NCBI RefSeq assembly: GCF_023242315.1
Contig: NZ_JALLIY010000012.1
Location: forward strand, 62,001-126,000
Length of the DNA stretch: 64,000 nt
DNA from: Pseudomonas sp. MWU13-2105
Lineage (GTDB): Bacteria > Pseudomonadota > Gammaproteobacteria > Pseudomonadales > Pseudomonadaceae
Direction: 5' to 3'
In this document: positions 9,298-18,482 of the stretch, piece after piece
Layout: each line of letters opens with the position of its first letter
How positions within the stretch are numbered: position 1 is the stretch's first letter
Notes under the pieces: model-generated
The model's input: only the letters and a program-made list of their open reading frames with translations
What the model was told of the DNA's origin: nothing
The model's database searches: none
Position numbers and translations under genes: made by a program

Positions 9298-9606
9298 ATG
9301 TGACGTAGTCTATGCAATACCAGGTCAAGATTAAGGTAGCAGGCACGATCAGATAGGGTTATTCGGGGCCATAAAGAGGGCTTTAACGGCCATTTTTTGC
9401 CACCGAAAAAATATGGATTCGGAGCCGGTGGTTACCGACTTGACGAACGCTGCATCTCAAGCGGTAAATAATTACGTGAGGTCTCAAAAAAGCATTAGGA
9501 TAAATTGCGATGCCTACCGGTGGTACCCGTTGAGAATCGATTGGGCTGTGCCTGAACCTCAGGTGTTGCAATTATAGGTAACTCCGGATTCGTTCAATCG
9601 CTGCAT

Positions 9607-9906
9607 TCAGATCACCCCCTCGTGCAAGCTGACGGTGAAATAAGCAACATTCGGAGAGGACAATGGTGAATAAATGCTGTCGCGTATTCTCTGCAGAGTC
9701 GTACGTGAATCGGTGCCGGATTCAAGGGTGGCAGGAATCTGAAACCACATGCGGTCCGATTTGGGCGGAAAGCCGTAGGGCATATGAGCCAATACTACGG
9801 TCGTACCGGCGAATACCCCCAATATGCAGCCCAGTAAAATGAATGGATGCTTGAGCGAGCCTTCGATCAGACGACGATAGCCACGTCCGCTCCGCTGGCT
9901 ACCAAT
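9607..9906 (-). pseudogene. Fragment of an RND efflux pump permease
   Basis: An open frame of about 100 codons, bounded upstream by an in-frame stop near 9907, shows a hydrophobic helix (residues like HPFILLGCILGVFA) followed by PYGFPPKSDR and an LESGTDS segment. This pattern resembles the second-half periplasmic entry of AcrB/CusA-type RND pumps, where a helix is followed by FFP..D and LP.GTS..T. Both ends of the gene are missing and there is no good start codon. It lies back to back with a sensor kinase of the type that often controls RND pumps. Best read as debris of a lost pump; too short to assign a subfamily. Confidence 0.55.
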
Positions 9907-9910
9907 TTAG

Positions 9911-11095
9911 GTGAACCGCATGCCGCACCCGTCAAAACTCAAAAATAAACCCTTGTGGCACTGGGTTGGCATTCGTATGAGCATGCTTGCAATCGGAGCC
10001 GTGGTCGTCATCGCGTTCTGTATGTGGTTGCAAGTCACGATGTCAGATCGGGTAAGACTGCAGAAAATTCCTCCGGAAGTACGTATCGAGTTCGAGCGAT
10101 TGCAAACTCAGCCCTCTCTCGATGAGGCCAAACTTCGACAATTATTTGTGCGTTACTACCCCATCGAAAACCTCTCGCCGGGCATCGACAACAAACAATG
10201 GTTGATACTGGCAAGCCTGGTGGCTGGCGCGATCCCGATCGTGATCTTGTTTGGCTTCCTGTTTTCACGCCCGTTGTCGAGTCAGTTTTCCTCCATTGCA
10301 AAAGGCGCGCGCCAAGTCGCACAAGGCGACTTCAAGACACGCCTGCCCTCCATCGATAAAGGTCCGGATGAACTTCAAGCTCTCGTTAGCGATTTCAACA
10401 CCATGACAACCCAGTTGGAGCGCTATGAGCTTGAGGTCATCGAATCCAGCGCAATAATTGCCCATGAGCTTCGCACACCGCTAAACGCTGCAATGGGCCG
10501 CGTTCAAGGGATGATTGACGAGGTTTTCCCAACGGACGTGAAGCAACTGGAAATGGTCGGCAGACAGCTTGAACAATTGAATAAACTTGTGAACGATCTT
10601 CACCTTCTTTCACTCGCCAGAGCCGGCCAGCTTGTCTTAGACAAAACTCGATTTCCCCTCCACAAGCTGGTCGACGAGCGCTTGGCTTGGTTCGGCTCTG
10701 CACTCCAAAACGCCAAAGTTGGCCCCTCAATTGACATTCCTTTTTATGTGAACATTGCGGCAGATCGCGATCGAGTTGGTCAACTGATCAACATCTTGAT
10801 TGATAACTGCCTTCGCTATGCGGCACAAGGGCAAGAACTTCACATTCAAGCAACTCAAACCGATCGGGCAGTCGTGCTGACCTTCTCGGACAGAGGTCCC
10901 GGCCTCAATGAGAATTATCTGGAAACCGTGTTTGATCGTTTCTGGCGGGCGGATAACTCCCGAGCACGCTATTCTGGAGGTAGTGGTCTAGGATTGTCTA
11001 TCGCCAGAGCCATTTGCCAAGCTCATGGAGCAACGATATCCGCACATAACCGGCCGGGGGGGGGCGCCATTATTCGCCTGGAAATGCCAATCTGA
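9911..11095 (+). CDS. Orphan sensor histidine kinase (AdeS/SmeS-like)
   Basis: A 394-residue membrane kinase. Two transmembrane helices (about 20-42 and 97-118) flank a short periplasmic loop. A HAMP domain runs from about 119 to 172. The phospho-acceptor His185 lies in AHELRTPLN, and the ATPase domain has N (IDNCLRYA), G1 (DRGPGL) and G2 (GGSGLGLSIA) boxes. The H-box region plus the following GRVQGMIDEVF stretch resembles AdeS/SmeS kinases that control RND efflux operons. The start at 9911 is GTG; an ATG three codons later is an alternative. No response regulator is present on either side. The only neighbour of matching function is the RND pump fragment just upstream, so the rest of the system seems to have been lost or lies elsewhere. 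Confidence 0.88.
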   Translation: MNRMPHPSKLKNKPLWHWVGIRMSMLAIGAVVVIAFCMWLQVTMSDRVRLQKIPPEVRIEFERLQTQPSLDEAKLRQLFVRYYPIENLSPGIDNKQWLILASLVAGAIPIVILFGFLFSRPLSSQFSSIAKGARQVAQGDFKTRLPSIDKGPDELQALVSDFNTMTTQLERYELEVIESSAIIAHELRTPLNAAMGRVQGMIDEVFPTDVKQLEMVGRQLEQLNKLVNDLHLLSLARAGQLVLDKTRFPLHKLVDERLAWFGSALQNAKVGPSIDIPFYVNIAADRDRVGQLINILIDNCLRYAAQGQELHIQATQTDRAVVLTFSDRGPGLNENYLETVFDRFWRADNSRARYSGGSGLGLSIARAICQAHGATISAHNRPGGGAIIRLEMPI

Positions 11096-11269
11096 CTCAA
11101 CATTATCTGAATCGCCCCGGGTTTCGTAGACACCTCTATGCCTCAGATAACCCCGGGGCAATTCAACCTTCACGAGATGGTCCTGCGGATGAATTCATCA
11201 GCGTCAGACAGGACAGTTTACACAGGACCTGCACAATATAAGTTGCAAAACACCAGGTAAATACGTGAG

Positions 11270-11893
11270 TTAATCCAACTCACGGGAAACCACATTCGCC
11301 GAAATATTTCCGGTCAGCGTTCTGGAGGGTGAAATACGTGCAAGCCATGTCACGATGTTATTGCTCAGCCCAGGCATCACTGCGGTACGACCCGCGTACA
11401 TCGCCCGGTAGCCGATCCGTGCAATATCATCCGGCTGGCTGTAACCGAGCTTGGCCATGCGACGCTCATCAACCAACCCGGCGGCCACGAAAAAATTGGT
11501 TCGCGTCGGCCCGGGAGCCAAATGGGTACAAGTAACACCCGTGCGTCGTAAATCATGGGACAGCGATATCGCGGTGAGTTGTGTTGCGTCGTGGTCCTGA
11601 TACGCGAGACCGACAATACCGGCTCCCGCGTTGTTGACCAGGAACTCGATCGGCAGCCCCAGCACATTCACTTGCTCGATCAGACGCCCTGCTGCTCCGG
11701 GCACGAACAGGTCTTCGCAGCCCCCATAAGCTTCGATGGGGTATACCCCCTTCAGCTCGGCCACCAACGCCTGCTATTTGTCACGACTGCGTGAACTGGA
11801 ACACAACACCAGACCGATACCATCACGGGCGAACAACTTGGCCAATTCGGCCCCAATCCCACCGGATGCTCCCGTAATCAATGCGTAGCGCAT
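11270..11893 (-). pseudogene. SDR pseudogene, second copy, with nonsense codon and in-frame deletion
   Basis: A close paralog of the SDR at 5071-5868. The start at 11893 and the glycine-rich motif are kept. Codon 40, TTG (Leu) in the intact gene, is TAG here (11774-11776). In addition, 58 codons corresponding to about residues 110-167 of the intact protein are missing cleanly in frame. The lost stretch contains the catalytic Ser and the YxxxK motif, so even read-through could not give an active SDR. The rest, including the THLAPGPTRTNF region and the VVSRELD C-terminus, is still highly similar. The deletion and nonsense mutation together point to a recently decayed duplicate. Confidence 0.92.
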
Positions 11894-11961
11894 CACTCTC
11901 ACCTTTCTTCTTATTGGGGCCAGTCGTTAGATTCGAGTGTAAAACCAGAGCCACTTATATC

Positions 11962-12001
11962 CGCATAGGCCCAAAGGCCAGTTTCGGGTCAGTTCCGGCC
12001 A
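11962..12001 (-). promoter_or_regulatory. Second copy of the SDR upstream block
   Basis: This matches 34 of 40 bases of 5941-5980, again about 70 bases upstream of an SDR start. Here it lies in the divergent region between the SDR pseudogene and the plus-strand PLP operon at 12150, so a regulator binding it could also act on that operon (inference). Confidence 0.5.
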
Positions 12002-12149
12002 TCCAGATGCCGGACTCGCTGGCCTGTTCGGACCCCTAGAACGGCCTCGTTTACCCTTGGTGACGATCCCCCGCCCCTCCTATCCTCCTTCCACGACAGC
12101 GAGGTATGCCCGCGCGTCCCCTCTTCGATGATCATGCAGAGAAAGCCCA

Positions 12150-13382
12150 ATGAGCCGTGTAGCCACAAAAACAAAAAAATCCGTTGAAACGCCGATACAC
12201 GACTACCCCTACTACCGCGCGGCTCTGGCTGGTCATCGACTGCCAGCGGCTTTTATCGACCTTGATCACTTCACCATCAACCTGGAACACCTACGCTTGC
12301 GCGCCGGTAACCTTCCAATACGGCTGGTCACCAAGTCGGTTCGCTCGGTGGAGATGATCCGCAGAATCATGTCTGCCGGATCGTTCATGAGAGGCCTGTT
12401 GTGTTACTCGGTGGGAGAGGCGGCATGGCTGGCGAGCGAGGGGTTTGACGACATTGTGGTGGCCTATCCAAGCGTGGAAATCACCGAGATCAGAGCGGCG
12501 GCGACACAGATTCGAAACGGCCGCTCCATTACGCTGATGGTCGACAGCTTCGAACAAGTGATTCAGATCAATCAAATCGCGTTGAGCGAAGGCGTGGTTA
12601 TTCCGCTGGCCATCGACTTGGATATGTCCTCATCTTTTCCAGGCATCTACTTTGGCGTACACCGTTCTCCCGTTCATGACGTCTCGACCGCCATCAAGTT
12701 GGGACGGGAAATCGCCGAACGTAAAAACGTCGTCCTACAGGGACTGATGGGCTACGAGGGGCAGATCGCCGGTCTGATGGACGATGTACCGGGAGAAGCC
12801 ATCAAAAGCGGCGTCATTCGCTACCTCAAGGGCAGGTCGATCATTGAGGTCAATGCCCGGCGCCAGGCCGTGGTGGAAGCCTTGAAAAAGGACGGGCATC
12901 TGCTGCGCTTCGTCAACGGCGGTGGCACGGGCAGCTTTGAAAGTACCCGCCTTGACCCTTCGGTGACAGAACTTGCAGCAGGTTCGGGTCTCTATGCGCC
13001 GACGTTGTTTGATCACTATAGAAGGTTCAAATTACTGCCCACCGCCGGCTTTGCCTTACCGGTGACACGCGTGCCAAAAGATGGCGTCGTGACCTGTTCG
13101 GGAGGCGGTTACATCGCCTCGGGCCCCATTGGTAAAGACCGTTTACCGCAGCCGTGGCTACCGGCCGGGTGCAGCTTGATCGATAAAGAGTCCGCCGGAG
13201 AAGTGCAGACCCCCGTGCGTCACACACTGGTGAAAACACCGGCCATTGGCGACCCCATCCTGTTTCGCCATGCCAAAGCCGGAGAACTCTGCGAGCGCTT
13301 CAACGAGCTGTTGCTGATTCAGGACGGCCGGGTAATCGACAAAGTTCGAACTTACAGAGGTGAAAGAAAGAGCTTCTTCTAA
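12150..13382 (+). CDS. Fold-III PLP enzyme, amino acid deaminase/aldolase type (cytoplasmic)
   Basis: A 410-residue alanine-racemase-fold protein related to the exported enzyme at 6176-7459 but without a leader peptide. The AFIDLDHF strand opens the barrel, Lys62 (LVTKS) is the predicted PLP lysine, and a glycine-rich phosphate-binding motif (VNGGGTGSF) lies near residue 255. The family includes D-threonine aldolases, D-serine dehydratases and proteins often annotated as amino acid deaminase/aldolase. Similar proteins are encoded next to gulonolactone-oxidase-like genes in actinobacteria (for example the Rv1769-Rv1771 neighbourhood of Mycobacterium, from memory). It heads a five-gene plus-strand operon with ALDH, MFS, lactonase and SDR. 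Retro-aldol cleavage producing an aldehyde for the next enzyme is a plausible but unproven role. Confidence 0.85.
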   Translation: MSRVATKTKKSVETPIHDYPYYRAALAGHRLPAAFIDLDHFTINLEHLRLRAGNLPIRLVTKSVRSVEMIRRIMSAGSFMRGLLCYSVGEAAWLASEGFDDIVVAYPSVEITEIRAAATQIRNGRSITLMVDSFEQVIQINQIALSEGVVIPLAIDLDMSSSFPGIYFGVHRSPVHDVSTAIKLGREIAERKNVVLQGLMGYEGQIAGLMDDVPGEAIKSGVIRYLKGRSIIEVNARRQAVVEALKKDGHLLRFVNGGGTGSFESTRLDPSVTELAAGSGLYAPTLFDHYRRFKLLPTAGFALPVTRVPKDGVVTCSGGGYIASGPIGKDRLPQPWLPAGCSLIDKESAGEVQTPVRHTLVKTPAIGDPILFRHAKAGELCERFNELLLIQDGRVIDKVRTYRGERKSFF

Positions 13383-13440
13383 CCGATGCCCTGAACGCCT
13401 CTCGTGCTCCACCCTTGCGATCCACCGATGGAAAATAAAA

Positions 13441-14877
13441 ATGAGCCACTCCGCGCATTCAGTGACACCGCTATTCGACTCAGTCAACGAGCTGCAGTCC
13501 CTTTTCGACGCTCAGCGGCACGCCGTTCGACACAACAGCGCACCGTCCTATGTGCAACGCATTCACGCACTGGATACGTTGGCGCAGATGGTCAAGAGCA
13601 ACCGTCAGAAGCTACTCGAGACGATCTCCATGGACTTTGGCAACCGTTCGTTTGCCGAAACTGAACTGGGCGAGTTGATGCCCATTCTGAACAGTATCAA
13701 GTATGTGCGCGAGCACCTGAAAACGTGGATGCGGCCCCACAAGCGCAAGGTCGGCATGGCCTTCAAACCAGCCAGTGCCTGGGTGGTCCATGAACCTCTG
13801 GGGGTCGTCGGCATCATGGCCCCTTGGAACTACCCTCTGACACTGACCTTGGTGCCCCTGATCGAAGCACTGGCAGCGGGCAATCGAGTCATAATCAAGC
13901 CTTCTGAGCTCACCCCGCGCACTGCGGAATTGCTGAAAGACCTGATCGGTTCGGCCTTTCCCAAGAATCAGGTCACCATCGTCACCGGCGGCCCGGAAAT
14001 AGCCGCGCACTTCAGCACCCTACCCTTTGATCACTTGCTGTTCACTGGTTCAACACGGATCGGCCGACAGGTAATGGCCGCGGCCGCCCCAAACCTTACC
14101 CCAGTCACCTTGGAGCTCGGGGGTAAATCGCCGGTGGTACTTTGCCGTGACTACTCGCTGAAGAAAGCCGCACGAATTATTGCCATAGGCAAGTTCTTCA
14201 ACGCCGGCCAAACCTGCGTTGCTCCCGACTACCTGCTGGTCCCGCGCGACCTGACCGAGCTATTCGCGGCAGCTTTGCTCGATGAGGCAAAAGCCTTATA
14301 CCCAACCATAGCGGGCAACAAGGACTACACCTCAATCATCTCCCCACGTCACTACGAGCGCCTGGATGACATGATCGAGCAAGCCAAATGGGCCGGAGCC
14401 AAGGCCTGGCAATTGGATCAGGAAGGCGCGGCGCAAGAGCGCAAGATTGTGCCGACGATCCTGACCGAGGTCTCTCTGGAGACCACTGTCATGCGCGAGG
14501 AAATCTTCGGTCCCATCCTGCCGATTATTGGCTATGACACCCTCGAACAGGCCATTGATCTCATCAACGACCGGCCCAAGCCACTGGCGCTCTATTGCTT
14601 CTCCCATGACACGCAGGTCATTAAACAGGTCCTCGAGCGGACCCGCTCCGGAGGCGTGACAATCAACGGCACCATGCTGCATGCCACTCAGGAGGATTTG
14701 CCGTTCGGGGGCGTCGGAGAAAGCGGCACCGGTGCCTACCATGGTTATGATGGGTTCGTGCAGATGTCCCATGCACGTGGCGTATTCAAGCTAAGCCGCT
14801 TCAATATGTCCCATCGAATCGCAGCCCCTTACGGAAAATTGACCCGTCTCATCACTCGCCTGATGCTCGGAAAGTAA
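13441..14877 (+). CDS. Aldehyde dehydrogenase, coniferyl-aldehyde-dehydrogenase-like
   Basis: A 478-residue class-3-type aldehyde dehydrogenase. PWNYP is at about residues 128-132, the general base Glu225 is in LELGGKS, and the catalytic nucleophile Cys259 is in FNAGQTCV. The C-terminal hydrophobic tail is typical of this subgroup. The start at 13441 is preferred to an in-frame upstream ATG because homology begins there and the extra residues look random. It follows the PLP enzyme after 58 bases. NAD(P)-dependent oxidation of an aromatic or medium-chain aldehyde to the acid is expected; the aldehyde may come from the PLP enzyme's cleavage (inference). Confidence 0.93.
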   Translation: MSHSAHSVTPLFDSVNELQSLFDAQRHAVRHNSAPSYVQRIHALDTLAQMVKSNRQKLLETISMDFGNRSFAETELGELMPILNSIKYVREHLKTWMRPHKRKVGMAFKPASAWVVHEPLGVVGIMAPWNYPLTLTLVPLIEALAAGNRVIIKPSELTPRTAELLKDLIGSAFPKNQVTIVTGGPEIAAHFSTLPFDHLLFTGSTRIGRQVMAAAAPNLTPVTLELGGKSPVVLCRDYSLKKAARIIAIGKFFNAGQTCVAPDYLLVPRDLTELFAAALLDEAKALYPTIAGNKDYTSIISPRHYERLDDMIEQAKWAGAKAWQLDQEGAAQERKIVPTILTEVSLETTVMREEIFGPILPIIGYDTLEQAIDLINDRPKPLALYCFSHDTQVIKQVLERTRSGGVTINGTMLHATQEDLPFGGVGESGTGAYHGYDGFVQMSHARGVFKLSRFNMSHRIAAPYGKLTRLITRLMLGK

Positions 14878-14911
14878 TTCGTCCTCCCAGAATAACAAGC
14901 AAGGTGAAACG

Positions 14912-16099
14912 ATGAATTCAGCTCTCACAGCAACGCCCATGCGTCCAGAACTGAGTTTTGGCGCCGTCATACGACTGGCTCTGGCTTACTCTTTGGCCAC
15001 CAGTGGACTTGTTCTGACGCCCTTTCTCGTCGCCGCCGTCATGCTGCGATTTCAGCTCGACGAGAGCATCGCCACGCAAATAGCCGGGGTTGAAATACTC
15101 GGGGTGGCTCTCAGCTGTGCCTTCATGCCGCGCTGGATTGCCCGTGCATCGCGCAGTTTTACCCATGTCGCCATCCTGGGGGTTATCGCTGGCCAACTGT
15201 TCAGCGCCCTCGCCACAACCATTACAGCCATCAGTATTGCTCGCGGTTTTACCGGTATTTGCGAAGGCGTTCTGTTCGTCATTGTCGCTGCCGGTATTTC
15301 CCAACGCGTCGCTGCTGATCAACTCTGGGGCAAGATCAATCTGCTCGCAGGGATCATCAACGGCAGCATTCTGGTGATCATTTCCTACCTGCCTCAAGAC
15401 TGGTTGGGGCGCTGGCTGTTTCTGTTGTTGTTCAGCGTCGCCGTGCTCGCGGCCCCAGCGATCCATGGGATTGGCCGGTTTACCGGTCAAGCGGTTCAAT
15501 CTCGCCCCTGCAGCCGTATGCCGATTCGCCTGGTACTGACCATCTGGATCGTTACGGTACTGGTCTATGGCATTCAGGCTTCCCAATGGGCGGTTTCCGG
15601 CATCGTCGGAAGTCACGCCGGGCTCTCGCCGTCAATGATTGGCATCCTGTTGTCGGTATCGTCCTTACTGGGATTCGCCGGTGCGGTCATCCCCTCGCTG
15701 CGTATCAGTCACCTGCATCGATTGACCATCATCTGGCTCGCACAACTGGGTCTGATCGGCTCGATCATCTGGTTCTTTCGCGCTACCGATGGCTGGTCGT
15801 ACTTCCTGAGTCAATTGACCCTCAACTGCTCCTTCTTCGTCATCATTCCGTTTATGACAGGCCTGCTTTCCGAAGTTGACCCCGACGGTTCACTGGTAGC
15901 CCGCAGCGTTGTTGTCACCTTTATTGGCGCAGGTCTCGGCACGGCAGTGGCCGGATCACTGTTCGCTCAATTTGGTGGCGTCCAACTCTCCTACGGCCTG
16001 GGCCTGGGAATCGCGGCTGCGCTGCCCTTTGTCTGGTTGGCACTGCGCGGCAGCGACCTCCATCTCGCGGGAACATCGACACAACAACTGCCTGACTGA
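14912..16099 (+). CDS. MFS transporter
   Basis: A 395-residue protein with about twelve hydrophobic helices and the charged cytoplasmic loops of the major facilitator superfamily. The central loop around residues 190-205 separates two six-helix halves. It lies 34 bases after the ALDH gene and 33 before the lactonase gene, inside a catabolic operon, so import of the operon's substrate or export of an intermediate is likely. Subfamily and substrate are not recognisable. Confidence 0.88.
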   Translation: MNSALTATPMRPELSFGAVIRLALAYSLATSGLVLTPFLVAAVMLRFQLDESIATQIAGVEILGVALSCAFMPRWIARASRSFTHVAILGVIAGQLFSALATTITAISIARGFTGICEGVLFVIVAAGISQRVAADQLWGKINLLAGIINGSILVIISYLPQDWLGRWLFLLLFSVAVLAAPAIHGIGRFTGQAVQSRPCSRMPIRLVLTIWIVTVLVYGIQASQWAVSGIVGSHAGLSPSMIGILLSVSSLLGFAGAVIPSLRISHLHRLTIIWLAQLGLIGSIIWFFRATDGWSYFLSQLTLNCSFFVIIPFMTGLLSEVDPDGSLVARSVVVTFIGAGLGTAVAGSLFAQFGGVQLSYGLGLGIAAALPFVWLALRGSDLHLAGTSTQQLPD

Positions 16100-16132
16100 T
16101 CCGCTCTCTCACTCCATCAGGAAGACCGAACC

Positions 16133-17026
16133 GTGGACATTATTGAACCCTTGATCACCGTTTGCACAGAAGTACCTTTTCAACTCGCAGAAAGCCCCTT
16201 ATGGGATGCGCACCGCGAGGTGTTGTGGTTCGTCGATATCGATGCACCTGCCCTCTTCAGCTTCCACCCGGTTACCCGTGAACTGACGCGCTTCGACATG
16301 CCGTCTCCTATCGGCTGTATCGGGCTGACCCACGATAATCGGATTATCGCGGGTCTTAAGTCGGGCGTGCATATATTCGATCCACAGACCCGTAAGCTGC
16401 AGTTTCTGGTCAACCCGGAACCCGACCGCCCAGACAATCGCCTCAACGATGGCAAGATTGGCCCTGACGGCTGCTTCTGGGTCGGTAGCATGGATCAAAA
16501 CAGCATCAACACCACCGGCGCACTGTATCGCGTGACCGCCTACGGCCAGTCCACCCGGGTGCTGGACAACCTGTTCGTCTCGAACGGGCTGGCATGGAGC
16601 CCGGACCACCGCACGATGTATCACACCGATGGCATCAGCGCCTCGATCAACGCCTACGACTTCGACCCTGTCAGCGGCGCAATTTCAAACCCGCGAGTAC
16701 TCATCACACTCGATTTCGAGGAAACCGGCTGGCCTGACGGCGGCACCGTTGATCTTGAGGGCAACTACTGGAGCGCGGGCATCTACCGAGGAAAGATCAA
16801 TCAGATCTCGCCACAGGGCGAGTTGCTGCGCAGCCTCCAGATGCCAGTGATCGGCACGACCATGCCCTGCTTCGGCGGTATCGACGGCCGTACTCTGTTC
16901 ATCACATCGCTTACGGCCGAAGTAGACGACCAGGAGCAAGCCGGCACATTGCTCTCTTGCAACATCGATATCCAAGGCGCCCCAATCTTCAAGTTCGGAC
17001 AGCCCGCCTCATCACCCTCCCACTGA
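16133..17026 (+). CDS. SMP-30/gluconolactonase-like (LRE) family lactonase
   Basis: A 297-residue six-bladed beta-propeller of the SMP-30/gluconolaconase family. The metal-site Glu is in LAESPLWD near the N-terminus, with NDGKIGPDG in the middle and SNGLAWSPD and a later WPDGGTVD further on; all are hallmark segments supplying Glu, Asn and Asp ligands for Ca/Zn. The start is GTG at 16133 with AGGAAGA upstream. Hydrolysis of a lactone (often an aldonolactone) to the hydroxy acid is the usual reaction. This is notable because the neighbouring minus-strand operon encodes an aldonolactone oxidase. Fourth gene of the operon. Confidence 0.92.
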   Translation: MDIIEPLITVCTEVPFQLAESPLWDAHREVLWFVDIDAPALFSFHPVTRELTRFDMPSPIGCIGLTHDNRIIAGLKSGVHIFDPQTRKLQFLVNPEPDRPDNRLNDGKIGPDGCFWVGSMDQNSINTTGALYRVTAYGQSTRVLDNLFVSNGLAWSPDHRTMYHTDGISASINAYDFDPVSGAISNPRVLITLDFEETGWPDGGTVDLEGNYWSAGIYRGKINQISPQGELLRSLQMPVIGTTMPCFGGIDGRTLFITSLTAEVDDQEQAGTLLSCNIDIQGAPIFKFGQPASSPSH

Positions 17027-17063
17027 TCTGTCCCACCCAGGTGGTGACCACAGGAACAACATC

Positions 17064-17882
17064 ATGAAGAAGAAACAGCCGCAGGTTATCTTGCTGACCG
17101 GTGCCGCCAGCGGTATTGGCGCGGCAAGTGCCAAACATGCCATTTCACTGGGCTACAGCGTGATGCTGGCGGATATCAACCTTCAAGGCGCCCGCGAACT
17201 GGCCGCCTCCCTGGGCGAAAAAGCTTGCGCCATCGGACTGGACATCTGCTCGGCGACTCAGTGGGATCAAGCGATCGAAAAGACCTACGATCACTTTGGT
17301 CAACTCGACATTCTCATCAACAATGCGGCCATCGTTTGCACCGGTTACGCTCGGGACGTAACACTGGAACAACACCAGCGAACCTTGAACACCAACTTCA
17401 TGGGGCCCCTCACCGGCACCCTGGCGGTACTCAAGCGCTTCAATGAGCAAGGTCATGGCCATATCGTCACAGTGTGCAGCATGACCTCATTCATGCCTTT
17501 CCCGGGAATTGCCAGCTATGGGGCCTCGAAACAGGCACTGCGAGCCTTCCATCACGCAGTCGCCCTGGAGGAGCGTCACGGACCGGTGAACTTCACCATC
17601 CTTCACCCAACCTCCACGGAAACCCCGATGTTGGAACAGGAAGCACAAGATGACGCCGCATCATTTGCTTTTGCCAGCGAATCGGTCACGCCTGAGTTCG
17701 TCGCTGAAACACTGTTCAAGGCCATCAAGAAGAAAACGGTAGAGGTGTTCATGCCCCCCGAACAAGCACGTGCAATACGCATGCTCGGAACGGACCCGAA
17801 GAAAATGCGCACCCTGTTCGACACCATGGAGGAAATCGGCAAGCAGGTACAACAGACAAGGCGGATTGAAAGCACTCTATAA
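17064..17882 (+). CDS. Short-chain dehydrogenase/reductase
   Basis: A 272-residue classical SDR with TGAASGIG at about residues 12-19, NNAA at about 86-89, a catalytic Ser near 139 and YGASK giving Tyr152/Lys156. AGGAAC precedes the ATG at 17064. It is the last gene of the operon from 12150. It is not a close relative of the two paired SDRs at 5071 and 11270. An oxidation/reduction step on a hydroxyl or keto group in the same pathway is expected; substrate unknown. Confidence 0.92.
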   Translation: MKKKQPQVILLTGAASGIGAASAKHAISLGYSVMLADINLQGARELAASLGEKACAIGLDICSATQWDQAIEKTYDHFGQLDILINNAAIVCTGYARDVTLEQHQRTLNTNFMGPLTGTLAVLKRFNEQGHGHIVTVCSMTSFMPFPGIASYGASKQALRAFHHAVALEERHGPVNFTILHPTSTETPMLEQEAQDDAASFAFASESVTPEFVAETLFKAIKKKTVEVFMPPEQARAIRMLGTDPKKMRTLFDTMEEIGKQVQQTRRIESTL

Positions 17883-18073
17883 GTCCGAGAAACAAAGCCC
17901 CTTCGGCAAGGACTTCGGATCACGACAACAAAATGCCGAGCAGGATCGAGCGACGCCCTGTCACTCGATCCTGGATCTTTTACACTATTGCGTTGCAAGC
18001 ATTCCTGAACGGCTCAAACGAACTCAACATCAGCCCCTGTCACTCATCCTTGCTGGAAAATACTTGCGGACTA

Positions 18074-18370
18074 TTAACCCCGCTGAAAAACGGGCAACCA
18101 TTGCAAGGCGGCCCCTGGATCACCCTTGATCTTGATTTTACCTTGCATAAACGCCACCGGGGCATTCAACTTACCGGCAACCAGACTTTCGAAATCCTTA
18201 CGCGAAATAACAATGGTGGTATCGGCATCGATATCGTCGTTAGTCACTGTAGTCCCCGACACGGAAAGAAAGCCGACGTCCTTGAGACTGACTTTCAGGC
18301 TGGTGACAGGAATGGGACCGCTCGTGACGGAAGTTTTGAATTTTTCGGTAATTTCGGAAAGATATTCCAT
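18074..18370 (-). CDS. SCP2 sterol-binding-domain protein
   Basis: A 98-residue single-domain protein. The middle part alternates short strands, followed by VISRKDFESLVAGKLN and FMQGKIKIKGD, which are characteristic SCP-2 segments (D....L..GK..P..A...G..K..G). The start at 18370 is chosen because GGAG lies 9 bases upstream; an in-frame ATG at 18400 lacks a site. Stand-alone SCP2 proteins bind lipids, acyl chains or sterols in a hydrophobic tunnel. Its position between a catabolic operon (convergent) and a class II aldolase (same strand) suggests it carries a hydrophobic intermediate (inference). Confidence 0.82.
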   Translation of the reverse strand: MEYLSEITEKFKTSVTSGPIPVTSLKVSLKDVGFLSVSGTTVTNDDIDADTTIVISRKDFESLVAGKLNAPVAFMQGKIKIKGDPGAALQWLPVFQRG

Positions 18371-18482
18371 TTTAAGAAACTCCACTGCTAGATGTTCCAT
18401 ACTGAGAGCGCTCGGGGGTGAACGAACATATTTTCCGGATCACAACCCGACTATTGAAATTGCACACGGGTGAAGGCACGAA

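Larger units (their letters stand above)
9257..9910. other. Intergenic stretch with a hairpin and an efflux-pump remnant
   Basis: About 650 bases between the cytochrome c operon and the sensor kinase. It contains the promoter region of the cytochrome gene, a terminator-like hairpin near 9275-9297 and a decayed RND pump fragment at 9607-9906 (listed separately). Between 9300 and 9600 I see nothing recognisable. Confidence 0.6.
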
